Shown here: positions 7,564 through 14,808 of the stretch, in pieces
How positions within the stretch are numbered: the first letter of the stretch is position 1
How the letters are laid out: every line of letters begins with the position of its first letter
From: Clostridia bacterium
GTDB taxonomy: Bacteria > Bacillota > Clostridia > Oscillospirales > Butyricicoccaceae
Assembly: GCA_017396925.1 (NCBI GenBank)
Contig: JAFQKM010000215.1
Span: forward strand, 1-22,336
Direction of reading: 5' to 3'
DNA: 22,336 bases
Notes under the pieces: generated by a model
Databases searched by the model: none
What the model was told of the DNA's origin: nothing
What the model saw: only the letters and a program-made list of their open reading frames with translations
Made by a program: the position numbers and the translations under genes

Positions 7564-8281
7564 CTGTAGGTTCCTCCAGTTGGTAAATGCGTTTGAATTC
7601 TTCGGTTTTCTCGCCCTTTTCGGCGATCATCAGGCTGGGCTGGATCTTGAGGCCGGCGCCGCCGCCCTTGCGGGCTTCGATCAGCACCAGGCAGGGCTCG
7701 TGCCGGTCGTCGGGAAAGACCAGGCGCATGACCTTGGGTTCCAGCTTGCTCTGGCGCAGAGCCTCCAGCAGATCGGTCAGACGGACCGGGGGATAGCAGA
7801 CATAGAAACGGCCGCCCCATTTGAGGGCGTTGCCGGCCGTGCGGCAGACGTCGTAGATATCGCCGCTGCGCTCGTTGCGGGCGGTGGCCAGAATATCGGT
7901 CCGGGAGGAAAAGCCCCGGCCGGGATCGAAATAGGGGGGATTGGAAATGCAGACGTCGTAGGCGCCGTAGAGGTTTTTGGGCAGCTCGCGCATATCGCCA
8001 TGCAGGATCTCGCCGCGGTCTTCCAGGCCGTTCAGGGCCAGATTTTCGCGGGCCAGCGCAGCGGCACCTTCGGTGATCTCCAGGCCGGTGGCGCGGCAGC
8101 CGGGGCAACGCAGCAGCATGAGCAGGGTCAGTACGCCGATGCCGCAGCCCAGATCGAGCAGCTTTTCGTTCTTTTTAACGCGGGCAAAGCTCGAGAGCAC
8201 AACGCTGTCCTGAGACAATTTAAAATACTGATCATCCTGAATGATGGGATGACCGGGGAACAGGTAATTCTGATGACGCAC
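7553..8281 (-). CDS. tRNA1(Val) (adenine37-N6)-methyltransferase-like protein
   Basis: 242 residues from a GTG start at 8281 with CGGAGG 6 nt upstream. The reading frame stays open far upstream, but that extension covers the opposite-strand sleB-like gene and is spurious. The SAM motif LLDLGCGIGVLT is at residues 41-52, and the catalytic NPPY, diagnostic of N6-adenine or amino methyltransferases, is at 114-117. Together with the N-terminal YLFPGHPIIQDDQYFKLSQD block these fit the YfiC/TrmN6 group. TrmN6 methylates A37 of tRNA-Val, but substrates of Firmicutes members are not all proven. It overlaps rsmI by 11 nt and is transcribed divergently from the sleB-like gene. Confidence 0.93.
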   Translation of the reverse strand: MRHQNYLFPGHPIIQDDQYFKLSQDSVVLSSFARVKKNEKLLDLGCGIGVLTLLMLLRCPGCRATGLEITEGAAALARENLALNGLEDRGEILHGDMRELPKNLYGAYDVCISNPPYFDPGRGFSSRTDILATARNERSGDIYDVCRTAGNALKWGGRFYVCYPPVRLTDLLEALRQSKLEPKVMRLVFPDDRHEPCLVLIEARKGGGAGLKIQPSLMIAEKGEKTEEFKRIYQLEEPTDAR

Positions 8282-8317
8282 AACAGACCTCCGATCGACA
8301 TGTGCATATTTAAAATC

Positions 8318-8346
8318 AGTATAGCACAAACTAAGGGAAAATCCAA
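8318..8346 (-). promoter_or_regulatory. Promoter of trmN6-like/rsmI operon
   Basis: On the minus strand TTGGAT is followed after 17 nt by TATACT, preceded by TGC (extended -10). It lies in the 78-nt gap shared with the divergent sleB-like gene. Confidence 0.65.
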
Positions 8347-8359
8347 TGGAGGAAGTTCT

Positions 8360-9040
8360 ATGGAAAGCGATAAAAAGAAAATGTGCGTCAGGCGGTGCTG
8401 CGCATGGGTGCTGGCCTTGCTGCTGACGGCCGGTCTGCTGGGGCTGACGGCTTCGGCGGCCGTATATCGGAAAGGGGATTCGGGCGAGACCGTGCGGCAG
8501 ATCCAGCAGAAGCTCAGTCGCTGGGGATACTACAGCGGCGCCGTCGACGGCGTCTACGGCAGTGATACCGTCAAGGCCGTAAAGGCATTTCAGAAGAAGA
8601 ACGGCCTGACCCAGGACGGCGTCTGCGGCAATGCCACCTTGCGGGCACTGGGCATCAGTACCGGCACATCGGCAGCCGGCGCCGGCCAGCAGAACGACCT
8701 TTATCTGCTGGCAAAAATGATCTCGGCCGAAGCGCGGGGCGAGCCTTATGTGGGGCAGGTGGCTGTGGGAGCCGTTATCCTCAACCGGGTGCGGCATCCC
8801 AGCTTTCCCAATACCATTGCCGGCGTGCTCTATCAGCCGGGGGCCTTTACGGCGCTGGCCGACGGCCAGTTCCGGCAGGAGCCGGAGGAGGAGGCACGAC
8901 GTGCGGCCAGGGATGCCATGAACGGCTGGGATCCTTCGGGCGGTGCGATCTACTATTATAATCCGGCAAAATCCACCAGCTCGTGGATCTTCAGCCGCGA
9001 GACCATTGCCGTGATCGGCAAGCACGTTTTTGCCAAATAG
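8360..9040 (+). CDS. sleB: SleB-like spore cortex-lytic / cell wall hydrolase
   Basis: 226 residues with GGAGG 7 nt before ATG 8360. A basic start and hydrophobic segment (~12-33, ending TASA) form a signal peptide. A PG_binding_1 domain (~38-97: GDSGETVRQIQQKL, DGVYGSDTVKAVKAFQKKNG) is followed by a short Ser/Thr/Gly linker and the SleB hydrolase domain (~113-226: AKMISAEARGEPYVGQVAVG, ILNRVRHPSFPNT, AIYYYNP). Glu124 in SAEARGE corresponds to the family's catalytic Glu. SleB acts as a lytic transglycosylase on muramic-lactam cortex peptidoglycan in germinating spores; a paralogue used in vegetative wall turnover is also possible. No ypeB partner gene is next to it. The gene suggests a spore-forming lineage but does not prove sporulation. 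Confidence 0.92.
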   Translation: MESDKKKMCVRRCCAWVLALLLTAGLLGLTASAAVYRKGDSGETVRQIQQKLSRWGYYSGAVDGVYGSDTVKAVKAFQKKNGLTQDGVCGNATLRALGISTGTSAAGAGQQNDLYLLAKMISAEARGEPYVGQVAVGAVILNRVRHPSFPNTIAGVLYQPGAFTALADGQFRQEPEEEARRAARDAMNGWDPSGGAIYYYNPAKSTSSWIFSRETIAVIGKHVFAK

Positions 9041-9054
9041 CAAAATTATTTTTA

Positions 9055-9068
9055 TACACAGCTGTGTA
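9055..9068. other. 14-bp palindrome between sleB-like gene and rny
   Basis: TACACAGCTGTGTA is a perfect palindrome 14 nt after the sleB-like stop, flanked by T's on the left and A's on the right. It could be a weak terminator in either direction or a protein-binding site. Confidence 0.45.
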
Positions 9069-9098
9069 AAAAATGCATGAAAGCCAAATGGGTTTTCC

Positions 9099-9127
9099 TT
9101 GACATTGTCCCCTCGGATAGGTAGAAT
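9099..9127 (+). promoter_or_regulatory. Promoter of rny
   Basis: TTGACA (9099-9104) is followed after 17 nt by TAGAAT (9122-9127). The leader before the GTG start is about 90 nt, with no strong fold seen. Confidence 0.85.
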
Positions 9128-9223
9128 ATAATATGTTAAGGTATTGCATAATGGATTATTATGGTTCATTCTGTGCAAGGCGCTTAATATCAAGTTTTCA
9201 CCACCCTAAGGAGGAAAAAGCAA

Positions 9224-10765
9224 GTGAACACAGCCATTTGGACCGTCATCGTGCTTGTGGGCATTGTGCTTGGTGCACTCGGGGGATATCTTTATCGTAA
9301 GAATATCGCTGAGAAAGAGATCGGAAGTGCTGAAGATGAAGCAACACGCATCATCAATGAAGCAATAAAGTCGGCCGAGGCCAAGAAGCGCGAGTCGCTG
9401 GTCGAAGCCAAAGAAGAAATCTACCGTGCCAAGACAGAGTTCGAACGAGAGACAAAGGAACGCAACCAGGATCTGAAGAAGCAGGAACGCCGTCTGACCC
9501 AGAAGGAAGAAGCCATCGATCATAAGAACGAGGTTCTGGAAAAGAAGGAAGAAAAGCTCAACCGCAAGATCAAGGAAAACGAAGAACTTCAGGAAGAGAT
9601 TCGTGAAGTTAAGAAGAACCAGATGGAAATGCTGGAGAAGATCTCCGGCCTGACCGTCGAAGACGCCAAGAAGCTGATCATTGATCAGGTCGAAGACGAC
9701 GCCCGTCACGACGCTGCAATCAAGCTTAAGGATATCGAGCGTCAGCTCAAGGAAGACAGCGACAAGATGGCACGCGAGATCATCTCTCTGGCCATTCAGC
9801 GCTGCGCCGCCGATCACGTCAGCGAAGCTACCGTATCGGTCGTACCCCTGCCCAACGATGAAATGAAGGGCCGCATCATCGGCCGTGAGGGCCGCAACAT
9901 CCGCACCCTCGAGACCCTGACCGGCGTTGATCTGATCATCGACGATACACCCGAAGCCATCACCCTGTCGAGCTTCGATCCCGTCCGCCGCGAAGTCGCC
10001 CGCCTCAGCCTTGAAAAGCTGATCCTGGACGGCCGCATCCATCCCGCCCGCATTGAAGAGACCGTCGAGAAGTCCCGTGCCGAGGTCGAAAGCGTCATCA
10101 AGAAGGCCGGCGAATCGGCCCTCTTCGAAGTCGGTATCCACGGCGTACATCCCGAGATCGTCAAGCTGCTGGGCCGTATGCGCTACCGCACCAGCTACGG
10201 TCAGAATGTCCTCAACCATTCCATCGAGGTCGCCCATATCGCCGGCCTGCTGGCCTCCGAGCTGGGCGCAGATGTCACCATGGCCAAGCGTGCCGGTCTG
10301 CTGCATGATATCGGCAAGGCCGTCACCCATGAGATGGAAGGCTCCCATGTCAACCTCGGCGTCGATATCGCCAAGAAGTACCGCGAGAGCCAGGATGTCA
10401 TCCATGCCATCCAGGCCCATCACGGCGACGTTGAGGCACAGTCCGTCATCGCCTGCCTCGTTCAGGCTGCCGATGCCATTTCGGCTGCCCGTCCCGGTGC
10501 ACGCCGCGAGAATCTGGAAGCCTACATCAAGCGTCTGGAGAAGCTGGAAGAGCTGGCAAGCAGCATGAAGGGGGTCGACAAGTGCTTCGCCTTCCAGGCC
10601 GGCCGCGAGGTTCGCATCATCGTCAAGCCCGAAGAGGTCAAGGACGAAGATATGATCCTGCTGGCCCGCGAGCTCTCGGTCAAGATCGAAAACGAGCTGA
10701 GCTACCCCGGCATGATCAAGGTCCATGTTGTCCGCGAGACACGTGCCGTCGATTACGCAAAATAA
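9224..10765 (+). CDS. rny: Ribonuclease Y
   Basis: 513 residues, the usual length. RNase Y is the membrane-bound endoribonuclease that starts decay of many mRNAs in Firmicutes. Parts in order: N-terminal membrane anchor (~4-23), a long highly charged coiled coil (~30-150), the KH RNA-binding domain with GRIIGREGRN at 216-225, and the HD phosphodiesterase domain with the catalytic His361-Asp362 (LLHDIGKAVTHE). The start is GTG 9224 with a perfect AGGAGG 9 nt upstream. It has its own promoter and a strong terminator, so it is a single-gene unit. Nothing is missing or unusual in the motifs. Confidence 0.98.
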   Translation: MNTAIWTVIVLVGIVLGALGGYLYRKNIAEKEIGSAEDEATRIINEAIKSAEAKKRESLVEAKEEIYRAKTEFERETKERNQDLKKQERRLTQKEEAIDHKNEVLEKKEEKLNRKIKENEELQEEIREVKKNQMEMLEKISGLTVEDAKKLIIDQVEDDARHDAAIKLKDIERQLKEDSDKMAREIISLAIQRCAADHVSEATVSVVPLPNDEMKGRIIGREGRNIRTLETLTGVDLIIDDTPEAITLSSFDPVRREVARLSLEKLILDGRIHPARIEETVEKSRAEVESVIKKAGESALFEVGIHGVHPEIVKLLGRMRYRTSYGQNVLNHSIEVAHIAGLLASELGADVTMAKRAGLLHDIGKAVTHEMEGSHVNLGVDIAKKYRESQDVIHAIQAHHGDVEAQSVIACLVQAADAISAARPGARRENLEAYIKRLEKLEELASSMKGVDKCFAFQAGREVRIIVKPEEVKDEDMILLARELSVKIENELSYPGMIKVHVVRETRAVDYAK

Positions 10766-10773
10766 GTTTTACC

Positions 10774-10807
10774 AAATCCCCGAGGAGAGATCCCCGGGGA
10801 TTTTTTT
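10774..10807 (+). terminator. Terminator of rny
   Basis: A 9-bp stem (10774-10782 with 10795-10803) runs into seven T's, 8 nt after the rny stop. Confidence 0.92.
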
Positions 10808-10864
10808 GTCTGAATCCCCGGCGGGTATTTCGTTTAAATATCTGTGGAAAGGGGTTCTGTTTTC

Positions 10865-10893
10865 TTTACAGAAAAACCAAACGGTGTTATGAT
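10865..10893 (+). promoter_or_regulatory. Promoter of M20 amidohydrolase, overlapped by an inverted repeat
   Basis: TTTACA (10865-10870) and TATGAT (10888-10893) are 17 nt apart. An inverted repeat TTCTGT/ACAGAA (10855-10860 and 10868-10873) overlaps the -35 and could be an operator. Confidence 0.75.
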
Positions 10894-10949
10894 AAAGGTA
10901 GCCATAAATCGGGCATCTGCCCCAAAACAACGAAAGCGAGTGTAATTTT

Positions 10950-12098
10950 ATGGATTTCAAGAAAATGGCACAGGATGTACAGGAAAAGGTCGTTGCCTTC
11001 CGCCGTGACCTCCACATGAATCCCGAACCCTCTCTGGGTGAGTTCAGAACAACAAAGCAGATCGCCGCAGCCCTCGACGAGCTGGGCGTAGAATACCGCC
11101 TGCTGGATCCCACCGGCGTTATCGCCGAAGTCCACGGCACCAAGGGCCCCGGCAAGACGGTTGCCCTCCGCGGCGACATCGACGCCCTGTCGATTCAGGA
11201 ACAGACCGGCCTGCCCTATGCCAGCCAGGTTGCCGGCATGATGCATGCCTGCGGCCATGATACCCATGCCTCCATGCTGCTGGGCTCGGTCATGGTCCTC
11301 AACGCCATCAAGGACCAGTTTGCCGGCACCGTCCGCTTTATCTTCCAGCCTGCCGAAGAAGTCGGCGCAGGCGCTACTCTGGCCATCCAGCAGGGCTGCC
11401 TCGAAGGCGTCGACGGCATTTACGGCGTTCATATCGGCGCACAGAAGGCTGCGCATATGCTGACCTCCTCGGCCGGCCCCCACCATGCCGCAGCCGACCG
11501 TTATGTCATCAAGATCCACGGTGCTGCCTGCCACGGCGCCGGTCCCCACAAGGGCCGCGACGCCACCGTCTGCGGCGCTGCCATGGTCATGGCACTGCAG
11601 ACCATGGTCAGCCGCGAGTTCAACCCCATGGTTCCCCTGGTCGTCACCGTCGGCTCCTTCCATTCCGGCTCCCGTTTCAACATCGTATCGGGCTATGCCG
11701 AGCTGGAGGGCACCATCCGCTCGATCGACCCCGAGGTTCATGATGCCATTCCCGGCGTCCTCAAGCGCATCGCCGAGGAGACCGCTGCCGCCTACGGCTG
11801 CACTGCCGAGGTCGAGTATCAGATCCTGACCAACGTTCTGGTCAACGATGCCAAGATGGTTGAAAAGGGTATGGCTTCGGCCCGTAAGGTCACCGATCTG
11901 GTCGAGTACGACACTCCCACCATGGGCGGTGAGGACTTTGCCGAATACACCAAGATCGTCCCCGGTGCATTCTTCAGCCTCGGCGCCGGCGGCGAATATC
12001 CCGGCCACAGCGATCATTATTATGTCGAAGAAGAAGCCTTTGCCACCGGCGTAGCCTTCTACGCTCAGGCAGCATATGACTTCCTGATGGAAGAATAA
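10950..12098 (+). CDS. M20 family amidohydrolase (N-acyl amino acid / hippurate hydrolase-like)
   Basis: 382 residues. These cytoplasmic metalloenzymes remove acyl groups from N-acyl amino acids, or aminoacyl or aromatic conjugates. The metal site is visible: MHACGHDTH (Cys101, His103, His106), QPAEEVGAGA (two Glu), VHIG, and near the end GGEDFAEY and GHSDHYYVEEEAF, the family's C-terminal His region. This matches the M20D branch (HipO, IAA-amino acid hydrolase, YxeP). The true substrate is not predictable. The ATG at 10950 has only a weak ribosome site (AAGCGAG), less than its neighbours. The last 111 bp are repeated 241 bp downstream. The normal C-terminal motifs indicate that this copy is intact. 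Confidence 0.95.
   Translation: MDFKKMAQDVQEKVVAFRRDLHMNPEPSLGEFRTTKQIAAALDELGVEYRLLDPTGVIAEVHGTKGPGKTVALRGDIDALSIQEQTGLPYASQVAGMMHACGHDTHASMLLGSVMVLNAIKDQFAGTVRFIFQPAEEVGAGATLAIQQGCLEGVDGIYGVHIGAQKAAHMLTSSAGPHHAAADRYVIKIHGAACHGAGPHKGRDATVCGAAMVMALQTMVSREFNPMVPLVVTVGSFHSGSRFNIVSGYAELEGTIRSIDPEVHDAIPGVLKRIAEETAAAYGCTAEVEYQILTNVLVNDAKMVEKGMASARKVTDLVEYDTPTMGGEDFAEYTKIVPGAFFSLGAGGEYPGHSDHYYVEEEAFATGVAFYAQAAYDFLMEE
11988..12098 (+). repeat. First copy of 111-bp direct repeat (3' end of M20 gene)
   Basis: These bases encode the last 36 codons plus stop of the M20 gene. They recur at 12229-12339 with three differences, all at third codon positions and silent. Flanking bases on both sides differ. 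Confidence 0.95.
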
Positions 12099-12123
12099 AA
12101 ATAACATCTGCCGCCTGCGCCGT

Positions 12124-12220
12124 CCGCGCCGGCAGAATGGCGCGGAAGATTTGCGGCAATTTATTTGCCGGAAATCTATTTAATGCAAAGGGGCCCTCGC
12201 GAAATGGAACATTTCGTGGG
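12124..12220. other. Three hairpins between the two repeat copies
   Basis: The 130 bp between the repeat copies hold no ORF of note but three successive stems: CCGCGCC/GGCGCGG (12124-12145); a 12-bp stem with one mismatch (12148-12159 with 12165-12176); and CGAAATG/CATTTCG with outer CCC/GGG (12194-12220). None is followed by a T-tract. It may be an inserted palindromic repeat element or a structured RNA segment. Confidence 0.6.
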
Positions 12221-12228
12221 GACTGCAA

Positions 12229-12339
12229 GGCGGCGAATATCCCGGCCACAGCGACCATTACTATGTCGAGGAAGAAGCCTTTGCCACCGGCGTAGCCTTC
12301 TACGCTCAGGCAGCATATGACTTCCTGATGGAAGAATAA
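12229..12339 (+). pseudogene. Second copy of M20 3' end, gene fragment without start
   Basis: The frame encodes the same C-terminal 36 residues (from GGEYPGHSDHYYVEEEAF to FLMEE) and stop as the M20 gene, with 3 silent changes in 111 bp, all within the first 45 bases; the last ~70 are identical. There is no start, ribosome site or remainder of the enzyme before it. It is a remnant of a deleted tandem paralogue, or the old gene end left after a recombination or insertion event. The native M20 terminator (12491-12524) lies beyond this copy. Confidence 0.85.
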
Positions 12340-12348
12340 ACCTTCTGT

Positions 12349-12475
12349 CCCTCGAAACGCTTCGCTGGTTTCTCGGGTCGAAAAGGTCCCGGCCTGCGGG
12401 CCGGATGTCGCGGCAGCATTGCGATGCTGCACGCGGGTTATGGTGTTTTTCCCCGGTGCATGTCCGCGGAAAAAC
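12349..12475. other. Four further hairpins downstream of gene fragment
   Basis: No gene is seen here. Stems in order: GAAAC/GTTTC with outer CCC/GGG (12349-12377); CCGGCC/GGCCGG with a TGCG loop (12389-12404); GCAGCAT/ATGCTGC with a TGCG loop (12413-12430); and GTTTTTCC/GGAAAAAC (12445-12475). With the three upstream stems and the terminator, the region would be almost continuously folded as RNA. Confidence 0.55.
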
Positions 12476-12490
12476 AATTGAAAAATCAGA

Positions 12491-12524
12491 AAAGGGCTTC
12501 TGCAGAGATGCAGAGGCCCTTTTT
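12491..12524 (+). terminator. Terminator downstream of M20 region
   Basis: A 14-bp stem with one G-U pair (12491-12504 with 12509-12522) and a GAGA loop runs into T's. It ends transcription from the M20 promoter. Confidence 0.9.
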
Positions 12525-12572
12525 GAAGTTTATCTTTTCTTTAGAAAAAAAGCCTGGGAAAAGGTAGAAATG

Positions 12573-12600
12573 TTTACAATTAAGCGCTAATATATAAGAT
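12573..12600 (+). promoter_or_regulatory. Promoter of plsY
   Basis: TTTACA (12573-12578) is followed after 16 nt by TAAGAT (12595-12600), about 30 nt before the GTG start of plsY. Both boxes are imperfect. Confidence 0.55.
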
Positions 12601-12633
12601 ATTGTGAGAAAGTATGCTTTTTGGAGGACTGTT

Positions 12634-13263
12634 GTGAATACTTTTATCTGTTTTATACTGGGCTATCTGTTTGGCTGTACCAATCCGGCAGCTTTGATTT
12701 CCAAGGCAAAGAACATCGACCTGCGTCATGAGGGCACCGGCAATCTGGGCGCCACCAATGTCGGCCTGGTCATTGGCCGCAACGCCGGCCTGTTCGTCAT
12801 GGTTTTTGATATCCTCAAGGCTTTCATTGCCGTCCGTCTGGCGCGCAGACTCTTTCCGAAGTTTCTGCTGGCCGGCCTGATCGCCGGCAACGGCGCCATC
12901 GTGGGTCATGTCTTTCCTTTCCATATGAAGTTCAGGGGAGGCAAGGGTCTGGCGGCTTTTGGCGGCATGGTTCTGGCCTATGACCCGAGGATGTTTTTCT
13001 TTCTGCTGACGCTGGGCGGCATTCTGTGTGTCATCATCAACTACAGTTTTGCATTGCCCATTTCGGCCGGATTCCTCTTTCCCATTCTGGCCGGTTGGAA
13101 AGCACGCAGCCTGATGATTTTTCTGGCGGCCATCGTGCCGTCGGCGCTTGTGGTCATCAAGCACTGGAGCAACATCGGCAAGGCCATGCGCGGCGAAGAC
13201 AATAAGTTCCGCGAGACCTTTATGGAAAAGATGTTCAACAAAAAGGTCGGCAGCAACCGATAA
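12634..13263 (+). CDS. plsY: Acyl-phosphate:glycerol-3-phosphate acyltransferase PlsY
   Basis: 209 residues, normal length. PlsY is the membrane enzyme that moves an acyl group from acyl-phosphate to glycerol-3-phosphate, making lysophosphatidate, the first step of phospholipid synthesis in most bacteria. Hydrophobic segments alternate with the conserved cytoplasmic loops: GTGNLGATNVG (34-44), GHVFPFHMKFRGGKGLAAFG (91-110) and INYSFALPISAG. The GTG at 12634 was chosen because GGAGG lies 6 nt upstream; an in-frame GTG 10 codons earlier has no ribosome site and would add a non-homologous stretch. It is a single-gene unit ending in a bidirectional terminator. plsX is not adjacent. Confidence 0.96.
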   Translation: MNTFICFILGYLFGCTNPAALISKAKNIDLRHEGTGNLGATNVGLVIGRNAGLFVMVFDILKAFIAVRLARRLFPKFLLAGLIAGNGAIVGHVFPFHMKFRGGKGLAAFGGMVLAYDPRMFFFLLTLGGILCVIINYSFALPISAGFLFPILAGWKARSLMIFLAAIVPSALVVIKHWSNIGKAMRGEDNKFRETFMEKMFNKKVGSNR

Positions 13264-13274
13264 ATACAGGCATG

Positions 13275-13302
13275 AAAAAAGCACCCTTCGGGGTGCTTTT
13301 TT
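13275..13302. terminator. Bidirectional terminator between plsY and DUF1576 gene
   Basis: A perfect 12-bp stem (A6GCACCC with GGGTGCT6) around a TTCG loop gives a T-run on both strands. It serves the convergent plsY and DUF1576 genes. Confidence 0.95.
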
Positions 13303-13309
13303 GTATGTC

Positions 13310-14665
13310 TCAAGCTTTGCGGGATTCGATGGTTTCGAGGATGGGGACCAGGATCATGGCGGTGATGCCGGCGCAGAAGCCGCCGTTGAAGAGCATGAGG
13401 CCGCCGTGGAGGGGGGCGATCTGGGTGCAGAGCGCCGCGCAGACAAAGCCGGCCAGCGCACCCCACTTCCAGCCATGTCTGCCGGCGATGGGGCAGAGGC
13501 CGGTGGCGAAGGCGAAGGAGTTGATATAGGGCTGGGAAGCACACAGAAAGCTTGTGCCGCCGGTGATCTTCCAATGCAGGCCGCCCAGCAGCAGATAGCC
13601 GAGCATAATGGGCCAGACGTCGCCCGGTTCCTGGCCGAGGACGACGAAGGTCAGGGCAGCCAGAATGACACCGGTGGTGGGGCCGGTAAAGCCGATGGCG
13701 CCGGGCATGGCGGCCATGGCATTCATATAGGCCAGAATAAAGAGGCCGTAGATGCCCACATTGATCAGGCAGAGGGGGGTGCCGAACTCGTCGACAAAGT
13801 TGGCTTCATAGCCGTTGTGACGGACCAGTGCGCCGTAGCCGCGGAAGGTGTGGCCGTTCTGCAGCCAGCCGGTGATCAGCGCCAGACCGAAGACCAGCAG
13901 ATAGAAGCCGTTGACAAAGGCCTGGGCCGAGCGTCCGTCGGGCAGAGCCAGAGGGCCGGGTGCGGCGAGGGAAGCCGGATGCGCTACGCCAAAGGAGCGA
14001 TAGAGCAGGCCGTAGAGGAAAATCGACAGCAGGCCGATGGTGATGCCGGCATTGTAGAGGTCGTAGCCCTTGTGCATCTTCTTGATGCCGGGCAGCATGG
14101 CCGGAACGGCCAGACCGGACAGCAGGCTGAAGCCCATGGCGAGCAGCAGACCGAGCAGGCTCAGGCCGGGATTCGAGGGATCAAAGGCGTCGCCCTGCAG
14201 ATAGCGGAAGAGCAGTTCGCCGAAGAGGGGGCCGAGGCAGCCATTGAAAAGGGCGGCGCCCAGATTGTCTTTCAGCGAGGATCCGAGGATCTTGCAGCCG
14301 ATCAGCAGGCCGAAGGTGCCGATGGCCAGGGTCAGCGGATTGAGGCCGTAGAAACCGTGGGCGATGACCAGGGTGTAGGCAACAAAAAGGCCCGGCTTGA
14401 AGGGAGTGCCCAGCAGACGCTCCATGAGCAGTACGAACCCGCCGCACAGACCGGCATTGAGGAAGGTGGCGCCCAGACCGGCCATGACATAATAGTCAGT
14501 GGTCAGGGGAGAGGGGGAGGTGAGGATCCGCCAGAGGCCGGGCAGGATACCGGAAAGGTCGTCTGTATAAAGGCCGGCCACAGGGGCGGCGATCAGCAGG
14601 GCGGCGGTCAGCAGGATACACCAGCGTTCCAGCTCGCGTTCGGTGGCTGTATGGGGGCTGCGCAT
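13310..14665 (-). CDS. DUF1576 family multi-pass membrane protein
   Basis: 451 residues from ATG 14665 (AAAGGAG about 9 nt upstream); the frame is open 30 codons further back but without a ribosome site. The protein has roughly ten or more hydrophobic spans, with Gly-rich loops (GLYTDDLSGILPGLW, GTFGLLIGCKILGSSLKDN, FRGYGALVRHNGYEANFVDE, GFTGPTTGVILAALTFV, ITGGTSFLCASQPYINSFAF). From memory this matches DUF1576, found in Clostridia and without known function; the repeated polar Gly/Asn loops suggest a transporter or channel, which is inference. It has its own promoter and shares a terminator with plsY. It is not co-transcribed with folD, whose terminator lies just upstream. Confidence 0.85.
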   Translation of the reverse strand: MRSPHTATERELERWCILLTAALLIAAPVAGLYTDDLSGILPGLWRILTSPSPLTTDYYVMAGLGATFLNAGLCGGFVLLMERLLGTPFKPGLFVAYTLVIAHGFYGLNPLTLAIGTFGLLIGCKILGSSLKDNLGAALFNGCLGPLFGELLFRYLQGDAFDPSNPGLSLLGLLLAMGFSLLSGLAVPAMLPGIKKMHKGYDLYNAGITIGLLSIFLYGLLYRSFGVAHPASLAAPGPLALPDGRSAQAFVNGFYLLVFGLALITGWLQNGHTFRGYGALVRHNGYEANFVDEFGTPLCLINVGIYGLFILAYMNAMAAMPGAIGFTGPTTGVILAALTFVVLGQEPGDVWPIMLGYLLLGGLHWKITGGTSFLCASQPYINSFAFATGLCPIAGRHGWKWGALAGFVCAALCTQIAPLHGGLMLFNGGFCAGITAMILVPILETIESRKA

Positions 14666-14710
14666 AAGCGTAATCTCCTTTGTGTAAGTAGCTTGGGGCA
14701 AACTGTATCT

Positions 14711-14739
14711 ATTATACTGGGTGGTTCGGCAGCTTGCAA
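14711..14739 (-). promoter_or_regulatory. Promoter of DUF1576 gene
   Basis: On the minus strand TTGCAA (14734-14739) is followed after 17 nt by a perfect TATAAT (14711-14716). Confidence 0.85.
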
Positions 14740-14760
14740 GGGGAATCGACAGCAAGACAG

Positions 14761-14792
14761 AAAAATCCCCACCCTGTGAACAGAGTGGGGAT
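14761..14792 (-). terminator. Terminator of the folate operon
   Basis: An ATCCCCAC/GTGGGGAT stem (14765-14772 with 14785-14792), extended inside by CTG/CAG, is followed on the minus strand by five T's. It lies 16 nt after the folD stop. Confidence 0.92.
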
Positions 14793-14808
14793 CGGGAAAC
14801 CTTTTGAT

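Noticed and set aside
8282..9193. N-terminal extension of the trmN6-like frame to 9193
   Set aside because: The extension runs through the opposite-strand sleB-like gene. The GTG at 8281 has an ideal ribosome site and gives the normal protein length.
12571..12591. Six-codon ORF (MFTIKR) before plsY
   Set aside because: It overlaps the likely plsY promoter, so it would not be transcribed from it, and it has no other support.
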